From Psychrobacter sanguinis (lineage in GTDB: Bacteria > Pseudomonadota > Gammaproteobacteria > Pseudomonadales > Moraxellaceae): a DNA stretch of 64,000 nucleotides. The stretch covers positions 248,001-312,000 of the forward strand of contig NZ_CP085990.1 of the NCBI RefSeq assembly GCF_020736705.1, written 5' to 3'. This document shows positions 1 to 9,654 of the stretch, piece by piece. The translations under genes were made by a program, and so were the position numbers. Position 1 is the stretch's first letter. Every line of letters begins with the position of its first letter. The notes below the pieces were generated by a model. It saw nothing but the letters and a program-made list of their open reading frames with translations, ran no database searches and was not told the origin of the DNA.

Positions 1-1190
1 TTGAATTGTTCACTTTGGCTGTATAACAAGGCACCATAAGCCGTCTGTAAGTTACGCTGACCCACTCTCAAATTCAACTCTTTGAATTTGTCATCACTAT
101 CAAAATGATTGTAAGCAGAAATAGCAATATGGGCATTAGTCATTACCACCGGCATCTCAAGTAGACGTTTTGAAAAACGCACCATACCGCGAATCTGACT
201 ACCGCCACCGGTTAAAATAACACCACGTTGTAAATAGTCCATCAACCCTTCATCGGATAACTTTTGAAAAATAACCCGATAAAGTTCGATATAACGTGCT
301 TCAATAATTTGAGCCAATTGTAGCATGCTGATGGTGGCTTCATCCGCCATACCTACTCTGGGGAAAGTTTCAAATCTCGTAGGATCTACATCACGAGTAT
401 CCACTGTCCCTCTCTGAATTTTAAGCTTTTCGGCCTCCATCATAGTGAGACCTAACTCAGCTGAGATATCCATGGTGACCTTATTGCCACCATCCGCAAT
501 ACAGTGCGTAAAAATTAGTTTATTTTCGCGATAAATGCAAATACTGGTGGTACTTGCTCCTATATCAATTAAACAAACCCCTTGTTCACGCTCTTCAGAC
601 ATTAGGCTATATTCAGCACTAGAAACCGCATCGAACAACATATGATCAATACTGACATCACAGGCTTGAATAAGTTTTTGAATATTTTGTCTACTTGATA
701 CTGGCATCATCATAAGGTGATACATCACAGTGACCTTATTCGCGTACATACCAATAGCATCGTCAACCATTTGTTCTTGATTGTCTAAAAATATGCCTTG
801 TTGGCAATGGTGCATAAGGTAATGAGTATTGGGTAGTACACTGGCTTTCGCCAGACTTAAAGCTTTAACAATATGCTGGGTTTCTACAACCCCACTTTCT
901 ATATCTACAGCGCCAAAGCCATTATGACTTAGTAGCTCAGGAGTGGATAACGTTAACCACACACTATGAATACGACAATTCGCCATTTCCTCTGCTTGGA
1001 TAATCGCTTGGCGAATAGAGCTCTTAAGGCGATCAAAATGTCTAATTTGACCTTGCTGAAAGTCCTCCGTAGGAACCTCACCAACACCCTTAATACGAAT
1101 GTCGGTCGCAGAAACAACATTAGCCACCACGACATAGACTGCAGAGGCGCTTAAATGAATGACGGCTAGGAGATTTTCAGATTTACTCAT
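1..1190 (-). CDS. ftsA: Cell division protein FtsA (3' end outside window)
   Basis: FtsA is the actin-like ATPase that tethers FtsZ to the inner membrane and helps recruit later division proteins. The translation begins MSKSENLLAVIHL at 1190 and stays open to the window edge (about 396 codons), so the C-terminal amphipathic helix is not visible. The second nucleotide-binding motif is clear (LIDIGAST, residues 207-214), as is a late GGGSQIRG motif. The first phosphate motif, normally D-I-G-T near residue 12, reads H-L-S-A here, which is unusual. It is the last visible gene of the murG-murC-ddl-ftsQ-ftsA run; ftsZ would be expected just outside. No clear Shine-Dalgarno is seen before this ATG. 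Identity is secure from context and full-length similarity; nucleotide-binding competence is uncertain. Confidence 0.93.
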   Translation of the reverse strand, partial: MSKSENLLAVIHLSASAVYVVVANVVSATDIRIKGVGEVPTEDFQQGQIRHFDRLKSSIRQAIIQAEEMANCRIHSVWLTLSTPELLSHNGFGAVDIESGVVETQHIVKALSLAKASVLPNTHYLMHHCQQGIFLDNQEQMVDDAIGMYANKVTVMYHLMMMPVSSRQNIQKLIQACDVSIDHMLFDAVSSAEYSLMSEEREQGVCLIDIGASTTSICIYRENKLIFTHCIADGGNKVTMDISAELGLTMMEAEKLKIQRGTVDTRDVDPTRFETFPRVGMADEATISMLQLAQIIEARYIELYRVIFQKLSDEGLMDYLQRGVILTGGGSQIRGMVRFSKRLLEMPVVMTNAHIAISAYNHFDSDDKFKELNLRVGQRNLQTAYGALLYSQSEQF

Positions 1191-1313
1191 AAAGTTTAAA
1201 ACATATATGTACTGTGAGGAATTTTAAGTATAAAAATATACTTTTCATCCAAATTAAAACAGTAAGGTTAGGTTAGGGTTTAATTTTAAGTATTGCTATG
1301 AGCCTATCCTTAA

Positions 1314-1345
1314 TCATGCTAGCCAACCTTTGGTCATGCTAGCCA
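1314..1345. repeat. Pair of 12-bp direct repeats upstream of ftsA
   Basis: TCATGCTAGCCA occurs at 1314-1325 and again at 1334-1345, a 20-bp period (about two helical turns), in the ftsQ-ftsA gap that should hold the ftsA promoter. This could be a paired protein-binding site or chance. No function is known. Confidence 0.5.
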
Positions 1346-1400
1346 GACAATAAGCCATACCTGATTGTAATACATCATAACGAATAAGTTTTCATTACTA

Positions 1401-1434
1401 AATAAAACCGCTTCAAATCAACTTTGAGGCGGCT
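1401..1434 (-). terminator. Intrinsic terminator after ftsQ
   Basis: Read on the minus strand, a 10-bp stem (1423-1432 with 1408-1417, one mismatch, 5-nt loop) is followed by TTTTATTT. It starts only a few bases past the ftsQ stop. It implies that ftsA is at least partly transcribed from its own promoter in 1191-1400 rather than only by read-through. Confidence 0.75.
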
Positions 1435-1439
1435 TTCAA

Positions 1440-2339
1440 TTAAAGTGGTATTTCACTTTCTGCTGCACTGGCTTCCTGCACTGCTGTATCTGCTTTGTTC
1501 GTATTGTCTACCGCTTGAGGCTTACTTGCCTCCGCTTGTACTGAAGCGGCGGGAGCAGTATCTACAGATTCGTTTTTCCAGTCAATAACAAAACCATTTT
1601 TATAGCGTAAATCAGCTGCCGCAATATCTTCGCGTTTGTCAGCCAATTGATTCTGCAATAATTGACTTAAATTCATAAGCTTTTGTGAGGTATGCTCATT
1701 GTCTACAATGATACGCATCCCATTATCAAATTTAATCGCCCAAGTCATACGGGGCGTCAGTACCAAATCCTCAACTTGCATCTTTAATGGTGCAAACCAC
1801 TGATTCACCTGCTGCATTTGTTTCATAATTAAAGAGGATTGATCGGTATCCCCTTGTAACATTATCAAACCGGGTTGTAAAAGTTCAGACTCACTAACCG
1901 GTTTGTAAACCTGTCCTTGCGCATCTATTAAATGCTCACTGCCAAATCGAGCGACAGCCTCACGCGGTAAGGCAGTAATAACAATACCTTCACCCCATTT
2001 ACGCTCAATGTCCACTTGACTAATCCAACGCTGCTGCATGACACTGTCTTTTAACTCAGGTAAAACTGCAGTAAAGAAACTACCCGCCTGTTTTTTGCTC
2101 ATAGCCTTATTTAAGGTCTCATACTGAGCGGCGTCAAGGTTCTTAGTATTAACAACCACTTTAGCGGGTTGAGAGCTATAAATTCTATTTGATACTAATA
2201 AAAAAATAGCAACAAATAAAACTACAGCAATACTAATCCACGTTTTAACGGATAAAAATTTACTTGGGTTCAGCGCAGTTTTATTCACAGAAGCAGCCGT
2301 AGTTTCCATTTTGTCTAATAACTCATAATTGTAACGCAT
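1440..2339 (-). CDS. ftsQ: Cell division protein FtsQ
   Basis: FtsQ is a bitopic inner-membrane protein that links early and late divisome proteins through the FtsB/FtsL complex. The 299-residue product has a short cytoplasmic N-terminus, one membrane segment at about residues 34-51 (rich in A, V, I, L, F), then a POTRA-like region (KVVVNTKNL onward) and the FtsQ beta domain, where W-I-S-Q-V-D and R-K-W are typical. The last 40 residues are rich in Ala, Glu and Asp and look disordered. Length is slightly above the usual 250-280. It lies between ddl and ftsA as expected for the dcw cluster, with a 231-bp gap to ddl. A terminator immediately follows its stop. Confidence 0.93.
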   Translation of the reverse strand: MRYNYELLDKMETTAASVNKTALNPSKFLSVKTWISIAVVLFVAIFLLVSNRIYSSQPAKVVVNTKNLDAAQYETLNKAMSKKQAGSFFTAVLPELKDSVMQQRWISQVDIERKWGEGIVITALPREAVARFGSEHLIDAQGQVYKPVSESELLQPGLIMLQGDTDQSSLIMKQMQQVNQWFAPLKMQVEDLVLTPRMTWAIKFDNGMRIIVDNEHTSQKLMNLSQLLQNQLADKREDIAAADLRYKNGFVIDWKNESVDTAPAASVQAEASKPQAVDNTNKADTAVQEASAAESEIPL

Positions 2340-2570
2340 TTGCTGGAGCAGCGATAGCGACTATATTTAGCGAGCATGTATCAATTTATGACAGAACAAA
2401 CGATATGAGCAATAAACTAAGTACTTATATCCTTGTTGTGACTTAAATCACCTTTAGCCATTATAATTTTCGAGGTAAATCGTTATAGAAATTACTTATA
2501 TATAGATTACCTATATAGTTAAATCTTGCTAGATATTAAAAACTTGTAACATTGTCCACAGCTTCTTCAG

Positions 2571-3572
2571 CTATAAGGTTTGAGCCAAAATATGCCAACA
2601 TAACTGCTCAAAATCCATACCGCGGGCTTTAGCAGCCATAGGCACTAAGCTGTGACTGGTCATTCCAGGCACCGTATTGATTTCTAGGAGCCAGAAATTG
2701 CCGTTTTCGTCTTGCATGGCGTCAATACGACCCCATCCCTTCGCATCCACTGCTTTAAAAGCCGCTAAACTAAGCGCTTGTAAGTGTGTTTCCTCTTCTT
2801 CAGATAAGCCACAAGGGATATGATACATCGTATCATTACGATTATACTTGGCTTCATAATCATAGAAGTTAGATACATCAGCAGGCTGCAATCTAATAAC
2901 CGGATACGCCTCATCATCAATAATTACAATGGTAAATTCGCGGCCGGTAATCCATTTCTCAGCCATAACCACATCGCCACAGCCTGAGGCTAACTCAAAG
3001 GCCTTAGGCAACTCATCTAAGGTATTTACTTTACTCATACCAATACTTGAGCCTTCATGAACCGGCTTAACAATTAAAGGTAAACCTAGCGCACTAACTA
3101 CTTGTTGCCAATCTGTGTCTTTGGTTAATACTGCAAAAAGGGCAGTCGACAAACCACAACCTAGCCAAAGCTGCTTAGTGCGTACTTTATCCATACCTAT
3201 GGCAGAAGCTAACACCCCTGAACCTGTTTGCGGAATTTGCAACCAATCTAGTAACCCTTGTAGCTGACCATCTTCACCACCACGACCGTGTAACACATTA
3301 AACACACGATCATAGTTTTTTAATTCAGTAACATCTTGGTGTTTAGGATCGAAATGATTCGCCTCCACACCTTGGGATTGCAATGCTTTTAATACCGCAT
3401 TACCACTGTCCAAAGAAACATCACGCTCATTACTACTACCGCCATAAACCACCGCTACTTTACCGAAAACACTCGGGTCTTTATCAGAAGCAAGACCGCT
3501 GGCTTTATCGGAAAAATCAGTATCAAAAGTTGAATTAACAGCATCAGTCATAGTTATCGGCATCTTAAACAA
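2571..3572 (-). CDS. ddl: D-alanine--D-alanine ligase
   Basis: ATP-grasp enzyme that joins two D-alanines for the peptidoglycan pentapeptide. The 333-residue product shows KVAVVYGGSSNERDVSL near residue 38 (Ddl N-terminal signature), HGRGGEDG (usually HGxxGEDG), VKPVHEGSSIGMSKV in the ATP-grasp fold, and the C-terminal metal-binding stretch LLEINTVPGMTSHSLVP. The first 35 residues are a variable extension; an alternative start at the fifth or eighth residue cannot be excluded. It sits between murC and ftsQ, the usual dcw order, so it corresponds to ddlB of enterics. Confidence 0.96.
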   Translation of the reverse strand: MFKMPITMTDAVNSTFDTDFSDKASGLASDKDPSVFGKVAVVYGGSSNERDVSLDSGNAVLKALQSQGVEANHFDPKHQDVTELKNYDRVFNVLHGRGGEDGQLQGLLDWLQIPQTGSGVLASAIGMDKVRTKQLWLGCGLSTALFAVLTKDTDWQQVVSALGLPLIVKPVHEGSSIGMSKVNTLDELPKAFELASGCGDVVMAEKWITGREFTIVIIDDEAYPVIRLQPADVSNFYDYEAKYNRNDTMYHIPCGLSEEEETHLQALSLAAFKAVDAKGWGRIDAMQDENGNFWLLEINTVPGMTSHSLVPMAAKARGMDFEQLCWHILAQTL

Positions 3573-3710
3573 GGGTTATGAGTATCTTAAATAGCCATTA
3601 ACTGGTCAAATAAAGGCTAGTTAATCGCTAAAATAAAAGGGCTAACAAAAATAAAAGGGTTAAAGAGTAGAAGTACAAAAACCCTAAAACCCAATCATAA
3701 TAAGCATGAA

Positions 3711-5141
3711 TTAAATATAAAGATTATTGGCAGCCAATTCTTGACATAACTGGCCAACGTTACCCGCGCCTTGAGTGATTAAAATATCACCGGCCTTCAA
3801 TATACGCTGCATTGCCGGTGCCAACTCGTCTTTATCAATCACCATAGGCTCTACTTCACCACGAAGACGAATACTGCGTGCCAATGACTTGGTATCTGCC
3901 CCAACTATAGGGGTCTCGCCTGCACTATAAACATCCAACAGCATTAACTCATCAACTTGCGATAACACAGCAACGAAATCATCGTAGCAGTCGCGAGTAC
4001 GGGTATAACGATGTGGCTGGAATAACATAACCAAACGACGCTCAGGATAACTTTCACGAGCGGCTTTAATTGTGGCTGCCACCTCTACCGGATGGTGACC
4101 ATAGTCATCAATAAGTAGCACATCACCTTCATCTTTTTTGACACAGGCTTGTTGTTCAAAACGGCGACCGACACCAGCAAACTTGGCTAAAGCACGTTTA
4201 ATGGCTTCGTCATCCACCCCTTCATCTGTCGCCATAGTAATCGCTGCTAACGCATTGAGGACGTTATGTTGGCCTGGAATATTCAGTGTGAGTTGCAGCG
4301 GCTCATGGTCTTTACGCAAAACTGTAAAATGCGTCTTGGTGCCTTCTACTCTAACATCTGTGGCTTGCACATTATTATGTGGTTCGAAACCATAAGTTAA
4401 CACAGGACGACCGATGTCATCGATCATGCTGTACAGTTCTTTATCATCACCACAAACTACTGCCAATCCGTAAAAGGGCATGTTTTGTAAAAACTGAATA
4501 TAGGCCGCTTTTAACTTATCGAAACTATTGCCATATGTTTCCATATGGTCTTGGTCGATATTGGTAACGATAGCAGCCATAGGGTGCAAGGTCAAAAATG
4601 AAGCATCAGACTCATCAGCTTCTGCGATTAAATAACGACTCTCTCCCAGTGACGCATTTTTCCCAGAAGCATTTAGTTTACCGCCAATCACATAAGTAGG
4701 ATCTAGGCCTGCTTCTGTCATCATCATAGTGAGTAAGCTGGTGGTGGTGGTTTTTCCGTGTGCACCCGCCACAGCAATACCATGACGATAGCGCATCAAT
4801 TCGCCCAACATATCGGCACGACGTACTACAGGCAGCTGTGCTTTTAATGCTGCTTGGATCTCTGGGTTATTACGGTCAATAGCAGAAGACACCACTATCA
4901 CATCTGCATTGGCAATATTTTTAGAGTCATGACCAATAAATACTTCGATACCTAAGCTTTGAAGACGCTGAGTCACTGCGCTTTCTTTAATATCTGACCC
5001 ACTAACACCATAGCCTTGGTTTTTCATAACTTCAGCAATACCACACATCCCTGCCCCACCAATGCCGATAAAGTGAATGCATTTGATACGGCGCATTTCT
5101 GGAATTTCAATCAATCTTTTTGGCAAGGCTGCTTGTGACAT
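3711..5141 (-). CDS. murC: UDP-N-acetylmuramate--L-alanine ligase
   Basis: Cytoplasmic Mur ligase adding the first amino acid, L-Ala, to UDP-MurNAc with ATP hydrolysis. The 476-residue length fits the family. Visible motifs are the N-terminal Rossmann-like [13 protein letters not shown] (about residues 26-38), the ATP loop [13 protein letters not shown], the central [11 protein letters not shown], and the C-terminal [10 protein letters not shown] with the histidines typical of MurC. It is followed by ddl (138-bp gap) and preceded by murG (168-bp gap), looser spacing than in enterics. The start at 5141 gives [21 protein letters not shown], reasonable for the family. Confidence 0.97.
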   Translation of the reverse strand: MSQAALPKRLIEIPEMRRIKCIHFIGIGGAGMCGIAEVMKNQGYGVSGSDIKESAVTQRLQSLGIEVFIGHDSKNIANADVIVVSSAIDRNNPEIQAALKAQLPVVRRADMLGELMRYRHGIAVAGAHGKTTTTSLLTMMMTEAGLDPTYVIGGKLNASGKNASLGESRYLIAEADESDASFLTLHPMAAIVTNIDQDHMETYGNSFDKLKAAYIQFLQNMPFYGLAVVCGDDKELYSMIDDIGRPVLTYGFEPHNNVQATDVRVEGTKTHFTVLRKDHEPLQLTLNIPGQHNVLNALAAITMATDEGVDDEAIKRALAKFAGVGRRFEQQACVKKDEGDVLLIDDYGHHPVEVAATIKAARESYPERRLVMLFQPHRYTRTRDCYDDFVAVLSQVDELMLLDVYSAGETPIVGADTKSLARSIRLRGEVEPMVIDKDELAPAMQRILKAGDILITQGAGNVGQLCQELAANNLYI

Positions 5142-5309
5142 AACTATCTCTTTTTGTAATAGATAAAAATAAAAACTGATATTTAAACCTGGTATTTAAG
5201 CAGTGATAACTGCGAAGGCCATTCACAATGTCCTTAAATACACTCGGTTACTAACTCAAGGGGTTGATATAGACATTTTTTTATAGCGTGCATTTTTATT
5301 TAACAATGG

Positions 5310-6467
5310 TTACTTAACCACCTGATTCCAAATAAAATCAGCGGTCACCGAAGTAGAACCAGGATTAGCTAACGCTTTGCCTTTTTCGGCCATTGCTTTG
5401 CACTTTTCACGATCTAGATCAAGTAAGGTTTCCGCTAAGTAGTCAGGGGTTAACTTGCTTTGTGGTATTAAATAAGCCGCATCTTCAACGGCCAATGAGC
5501 GTGCGTTGGCAGTTTGATGATCATCTACTGCATGGGGCAACGGCACAAATATAGCCGCTAAACCGACATTTTGAACCTCAGTAACTGTTAAGGCTCCTGC
5601 TCGACACAAAATCACGTCTGCCCAAGCATACGCTTGCGCCATATCCTCAATAAAAGGCTTAACGGTGACATTATGTATGGCTCTATTTACGGGCTGATAA
5701 TAGCTTTCAGTACCCGCTAAGTTGTTGCGACCGCACTGATGGTAAACGGTAATAGGTTTGTCAATTTTGGCTAAAGCCGCAGGCACAGTCTTATTTAAAG
5801 CCTCTGCTCCTAATGACCCGCCTACTACCAGTAACTTTAAAGGACTGTCATCTTGTAGATCATAACGCTCTTCTGGCGGGGCTATTTTACAAATAGCATC
5901 ACGGACTGGATTGCCTACCGTCTCAAGCTTAGGGTTTTCTGGGCTATCGCTGTCACCAAAAGTATTGGGGAATGCTTGCAGTACTTTAGTAGCCAGTTTT
6001 GCCAAATAGCGGTTACTCATGCCAGCGATAGCATTTTGCTCATGGATAATAAGCGGTGTACCAGTTGCTTTTGCTGCCAGTCCACCTGGTGCGCTGACAT
6101 AGCCGCCAAAGCCGACGACCACATCTATATTATTACTCTTAATCACTCTAATACTAGCGAGCATCGCTTGAGACAAAGTGAATGGCATTTTTAGAATTCT
6201 GCCGACCCCCTTACCGCGCACCCCTTGCATATCAATAGTATGAAAAGTATAGCCTACAGGACGAACTAAGTCGTTTTCCATCCCCTGCGGCGTACCTAAC
6301 CAATGTACTTTAGCTCCCTGCTTGGTAAGCTCTTCGGCCACAGCCAATGCGGGAAATACGTGTCCTCCCGTACCTGCTGCCATCATCAACACGTTCGGAG
6401 CACTACTTGTCGTTTTTTTAGCCAAAGCATTTTGATGAGTATTATTTACAGCCGAGGTCTCAGACAC
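5310..6467 (-). CDS. murG: UDP-GlcNAc:lipid I N-acetylglucosaminyltransferase MurG
   Basis: Membrane-associated GT-B glycosyltransferase that converts lipid I to lipid II on the inner leaflet. The 385-residue product contains the lipid-facing glycine loop MAAGTGGHVFPALAVAEEL (about residues 29-47), GFGGYVSAPGG, HEQNAIAGMSNR, the second glycine loop GGSLGAEALN, and the donor-site motif CRAGALTVTEV. About 25 polar residues precede the usual start, so translation may begin further in (M28 or M29 also lie just before the first motif). It is the most upstream dcw gene visible here; ftsW would be expected before it but is absent from the adjacent sequence. Confidence 0.96.
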   Translation of the reverse strand: MSETSAVNNTHQNALAKKTTSSAPNVLMMAAGTGGHVFPALAVAEELTKQGAKVHWLGTPQGMENDLVRPVGYTFHTIDMQGVRGKGVGRILKMPFTLSQAMLASIRVIKSNNIDVVVGFGGYVSAPGGLAAKATGTPLIIHEQNAIAGMSNRYLAKLATKVLQAFPNTFGDSDSPENPKLETVGNPVRDAICKIAPPEERYDLQDDSPLKLLVVGGSLGAEALNKTVPAALAKIDKPITVYHQCGRNNLAGTESYYQPVNRAIHNVTVKPFIEDMAQAYAWADVILCRAGALTVTEVQNVGLAAIFVPLPHAVDDHQTANARSLAVEDAAYLIPQSKLTPDYLAETLLDLDREKCKAMAEKGKALANPGSTSVTADFIWNQVVK

Positions 6468-6690
6468 AGCAAAATCTCCTAGATTTTCGATATCAAAACA
6501 GGTCTACGCAGAAATTGAAAAATCATAGCATAACTAATGTGCTTAGACGATGCTACGCTTTTAACAAAGCGGGGTATTGTACAACAAACTATAAAGTTTT
6601 TACTAAGGATATAATTATCATTTTAATAATAAAATTCGCCTTTTAATGTGTTCATTGATGACACTTAAAAAGCCGATATAAATTTAAGTT

Positions 6691-6728
6691 AAAAATAAAA
6701 AACCAAGCCACGATTCGTCGAAGCTTGG
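6691..6728 (-). terminator. Intrinsic terminator after the DUF2147 gene
   Basis: On the minus strand CCAAGC (6723-6728) pairs with GCTTGG (6703-6708), with a 14-nt loop, followed by TTTTTTATTTTT. It lies about 90 bp past the DUF2147 stop and before murG. Confidence 0.75.
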
Positions 6729-6816
6729 CCATAATATTTTAAACAATGTCTCTTTAAAACAAATTTAAAACCACTAAAGTTAAGACAATTCGAAAGTTTT
6801 AGAATCGCTTAAAAAT

Positions 6817-7260
6817 CTAACGACGTTTCAAAGTTCGCGTCTTACCAAATGCTGAAATACCTTTATAGCCACGTAACTGCAAAGTATTGCCTTTTAATTC
6901 TGCTTTACCAGAGAAAGTCATACCTGTTTCAGGCTCAATACCTTTACCATCAATATATTTGTTCGGATTATTCGGATCAGCCTTCAAATCCCAAAGTACT
7001 GTCGCCCCCGTTAAAGGTTTGTCTTTAAACTTACCTTTACACGTATCACAAACAGACTTATTGGTAGCACGAGGATCTAAAACTTCTACGATTTTTGCAG
7101 AAAGCTTACCATTACTTTCATTAAACTGAATTACCGCATCAGGCTTACCACTATCATTATAAGTGGTCCACTTAGTGTTATTCAATTGGTCTGCCGCACT
7201 TGCACTAATACCTAATGCCAAACCTGCAGTCAATAATACTGATTTCGTGAAATTTTTCAT
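6817..7260 (-). CDS. DUF2147 family secreted protein
   Basis: A 147-residue exported protein. The first about 22 residues form a clear Sec signal peptide (KNFT basic start, hydrophobic LLTAGLALGISA, cleavage near ASA-A). The mature part matches the DUF2147 pattern: an opening N-x-T-K-W-x-T-Y-N-D-S-G-K, the region KIVEVLDPRA, a C-x-x-C pair (SVCDTCKGKFKDKPLTG), W-D-L-K, and a basic end. The family is a beta-rich periplasmic fold, common in Moraxellaceae, with no settled function. It stands alone with its own terminator and a 444-bp upstream gap, so it is probably monocistronic. Confidence 0.85.
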   Translation of the reverse strand: MKNFTKSVLLTAGLALGISASAADQLNNTKWTTYNDSGKPDAVIQFNESNGKLSAKIVEVLDPRATNKSVCDTCKGKFKDKPLTGATVLWDLKADPNNPNKYIDGKGIEPETGMTFSGKAELKGNTLQLRGYKGISAFGKTRTLKRR

Positions 7261-7704
7261 TTCGTAATATCCTTACTTATTTACTGAACTGATTTATTTG
7301 CGACTTATTTATGCGCTTATTGATTTACCCCTTACTTGTCTTACATATAAATCTACAAAACAAAAAAGTAGGTAAAACCAGTTAAGTAACAGAAAATTAT
7401 TTCTTAAAAGTAGGGAAAAAAATGATTAAAGCCTTTTTATCAGCTTATAATATTTATGTTCACTTATAAGCTATTATTGTTATAAGCCTTTTATAAATTA
7501 TGGCCATCTTTCCTTTACCTTGTAAGACTAAAGGCAATAACCTTTATCCCTAATACTGACTTTTAAGTACCGTTATCAATAATAGGATACTGTAACAAAA
7601 AATCAATGGTTATACGGCATAATACTTAATGAAATTGTAATATATATTTAACTAACCATTGCTACAGTATTGCTGAATTAATTGAACCAGCATTTTTAGG
7701 TGAG
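7261..7704. other. AT-rich intergenic region with inverted repeat
   Basis: This gap between gshB and the DUF2147 gene should contain the DUF2147 promoter. The only clear structure is AGCTTATAA (7442-7450) facing TTATAAGCT (7464-7472) with a 13-nt spacer, followed by a third TTATAAGC at 7480-7487. No gene or RNA is recognised. Confidence 0.5.
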
Positions 7705-8673
7705 TTAGTTAAGCTTTTTCTCTATAGCGATCATTAAGTCAGTCGCAATATCAGTGCCACATTGATCATTAATTTCACGAATACAAGTCGGACTTGTGAC
7801 ATTAATCTCAGTAATTCTACCACCAATCACATCTAAGCCTACGAACATTAAGCCTTTTTGCTTGACAATAGGCGCTACCTTTTTTGCCACTGCCATCTCT
7901 TTATCTGACACAGGCATTGCCACACCCTGACCACCCGCTGCTAAATTACCACGGGTCTCACCCTTAGTAGGAATACGGGCTAGACAAAATGGCACCACCT
8001 CTCCATCAACGATTAAAATACGCTTATCGCCTTCTTTAATTTCAGGAAGATAACGCTGCGCCATAATGGGCAACGTCTCAAGTTCGGTTAGCATCTCAAG
8101 TGTGGCGCCGATATTTGGACTATCGGCTGTCAATCTAAAGATACCTGTACCACCCATACCATCAAGAGGCTTGACAATAACATCTTGTTGCTCAGTGATA
8201 AATTGACGAATATGAGACTGCTTACTGGTCACAATGGTGGGGCTCATTAAGTCACTAAACCAAGTGGCAAACAGTTTTTCATTACAATCTCGAATGGCTT
8301 GTGGATCATTGACCACTAATACACCCGCCTTTTTGGCATGATCGAGCATATAAGTACTGTATAAAAAGCGCATATTGAACGGCGGGTCCTTACGCATTAG
8401 CACCACATCATAATCTGTAATCGGCTGAGTTAATTTATTTTCTAAACTATAAAAATCTTGTGGATCACGGCGCACTGTCACCTTTTGAGCATCAACCTTA
8501 AGTTCGCCTCTATCTAACCACATATCATGAATCTGACAGTAACCTAAATCATGGCCTCGATCACTGGCAGCCCACATCATTGCCAGAGTTGAATCTTTTT
8601 TATAGTTCACCGTTTCAATGAGGTCCATGACCACTAAAATATTAAGTGGTTTATTGGCTGACTGCTGACTCAT
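7705..8673 (-). CDS. gshB: Glutathione synthetase
   Basis: ATP-grasp enzyme that adds glycine to gamma-glutamylcysteine, the second step of glutathione synthesis. The 322-residue product has the prokaryotic GshB features: NILVVMDLIETVNYKKDSTL at the N-terminus, VLMRKDPPFNMRFLYSTY, VNDPQAIRDCNEKLF, the ATP-binding VKPLDGMGGTGIFR, YLPEIKEGDKRI, and the C-terminal INVTSPTCIREI. Length fits the family. pyrE lies upstream on the same strand with a hairpin in between, so the two are probably separate units. Confidence 0.97.
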   Translation of the reverse strand: MSQQSANKPLNILVVMDLIETVNYKKDSTLAMMWAASDRGHDLGYCQIHDMWLDRGELKVDAQKVTVRRDPQDFYSLENKLTQPITDYDVVLMRKDPPFNMRFLYSTYMLDHAKKAGVLVVNDPQAIRDCNEKLFATWFSDLMSPTIVTSKQSHIRQFITEQQDVIVKPLDGMGGTGIFRLTADSPNIGATLEMLTELETLPIMAQRYLPEIKEGDKRILIVDGEVVPFCLARIPTKGETRGNLAAGGQGVAMPVSDKEMAVAKKVAPIVKQKGLMFVGLDVIGGRITEINVTSPTCIREINDQCGTDIATDLMIAIEKKLN

Positions 8674-8737
8674 GATAATTTACTCCGCTTAAACTGCCTC
8701 TGACAGGCAGATAGATAATTATAATTATAATAAAGGT

Positions 8738-8774
8738 AGATATAATAAAGCTGCCAACCTAAGATTGACAGCTT
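8738..8774 (-). terminator. Probable terminator after pyrE
   Basis: A 10-bp stem (8765-8774 with 8748-8757, one G-U pair, 7-nt loop) lies about 70 bp past the pyrE stop on the minus strand. The T tract after it is interrupted (TTATTATAT), so efficiency is doubtful. Confidence 0.5.
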
Positions 8775-8843
8775 GAGTATAAAAAATTGACAAAAAAATG
8801 ATATTAGCGATACAAAGCCATGAGAGGCTAACTCACTACTAAA

Positions 8844-9518
8844 TTAAACTCCATACTGCTCGCGATAATGACGCATTTTGGCCAATTGAGTAGCATCGCC
8901 ATTATTGGCCACATAGTCAATGATGTCATCGATATCTACTAGAGCTTGAACTGGCACTTGTAAACTTTCTGCCAGCTCTTGAATAGCCGATTGTTCATTT
9001 AGACCGCGTTCTTTACGATCTAAAGCGACGATGATACCGGCGACAGTGGCACCAGCGGCATCTAGAATATCAACCACTTCACGCATTGCAGTGCCTGCAG
9101 TAATCACATCGTCTAGCACCCATACTGCCTTACCATTAACATCAGCACCTACTAAATTACCGCCTTCACCGTGGTCTTTCGCCTCTTTGCGATTATAACC
9201 CCAACGGGCATTAATCCCGTGGTTGTTCCAAAGTGCTTGAGCAGTTGCCGCCACAAAAGGAATTCCTTTATAGGCCGCGCCAAAGATAACTAATTCATCA
9301 CTTGCGCTCTCTTTAACTTGCTCTGCTAAGGCTTGTGCATATCCATTGGCCAATACTGACAGAGTTTCACCGGTAGCTAATAAACCAGCGTTGAAAAAGT
9401 AAGGACTGATACGCCCTGACTTAAGTACATATTCACCGAACTTTAAAACATCATTTGATAAAGCCAGTTGGATAAAGTCGCTGCTGCTAAACGTGCGTGT
9501 TGAAGGAGAAACTGCCAT
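8844..9518 (-). CDS. pyrE: Orotate phosphoribosyltransferase
   Basis: Transfers phosphoribose from PRPP to orotate to give OMP in pyrimidine synthesis. The 224-residue product has FGEYVLKSGRISPYFFNAG near residues 27-45 (orotate site), GAAYKGIPFVAATAQAL, a flexible-loop region with GYNRKEAKDHGEGG, and the PRPP motif VWVLDDVITAGTAMRE. All are typical for bacterial PyrE dimers. It is followed by gshB on the same strand. The start at 9518 is supported by a weak purine-rich stretch upstream. Confidence 0.97.
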   Translation of the reverse strand: MAVSPSTRTFSSSDFIQLALSNDVLKFGEYVLKSGRISPYFFNAGLLATGETLSVLANGYAQALAEQVKESASDELVIFGAAYKGIPFVAATAQALWNNHGINARWGYNRKEAKDHGEGGNLVGADVNGKAVWVLDDVITAGTAMREVVDILDAAGATVAGIIVALDRKERGLNEQSAIQELAESLQVPVQALVDIDDIIDYVANNGDATQLAKMRHYREQYGV

Positions 9519-9654
9519 GAATATTCCTATAAAACCAATGAAATTTATATTTACTGTCTAAGTCTAATAAGCTATTAATACAGCAAAAAACTAATACATA
9601 AACCACTTCAATAAAAGCACGTATTATAACCGTTATGGCTTACAGATACAGATA

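Noticed and set aside
4380..4392. tRNA T-loop-like GGTTCGAAACC
   Set aside because: It is inside murC coding sequence and no cloverleaf surrounds it.
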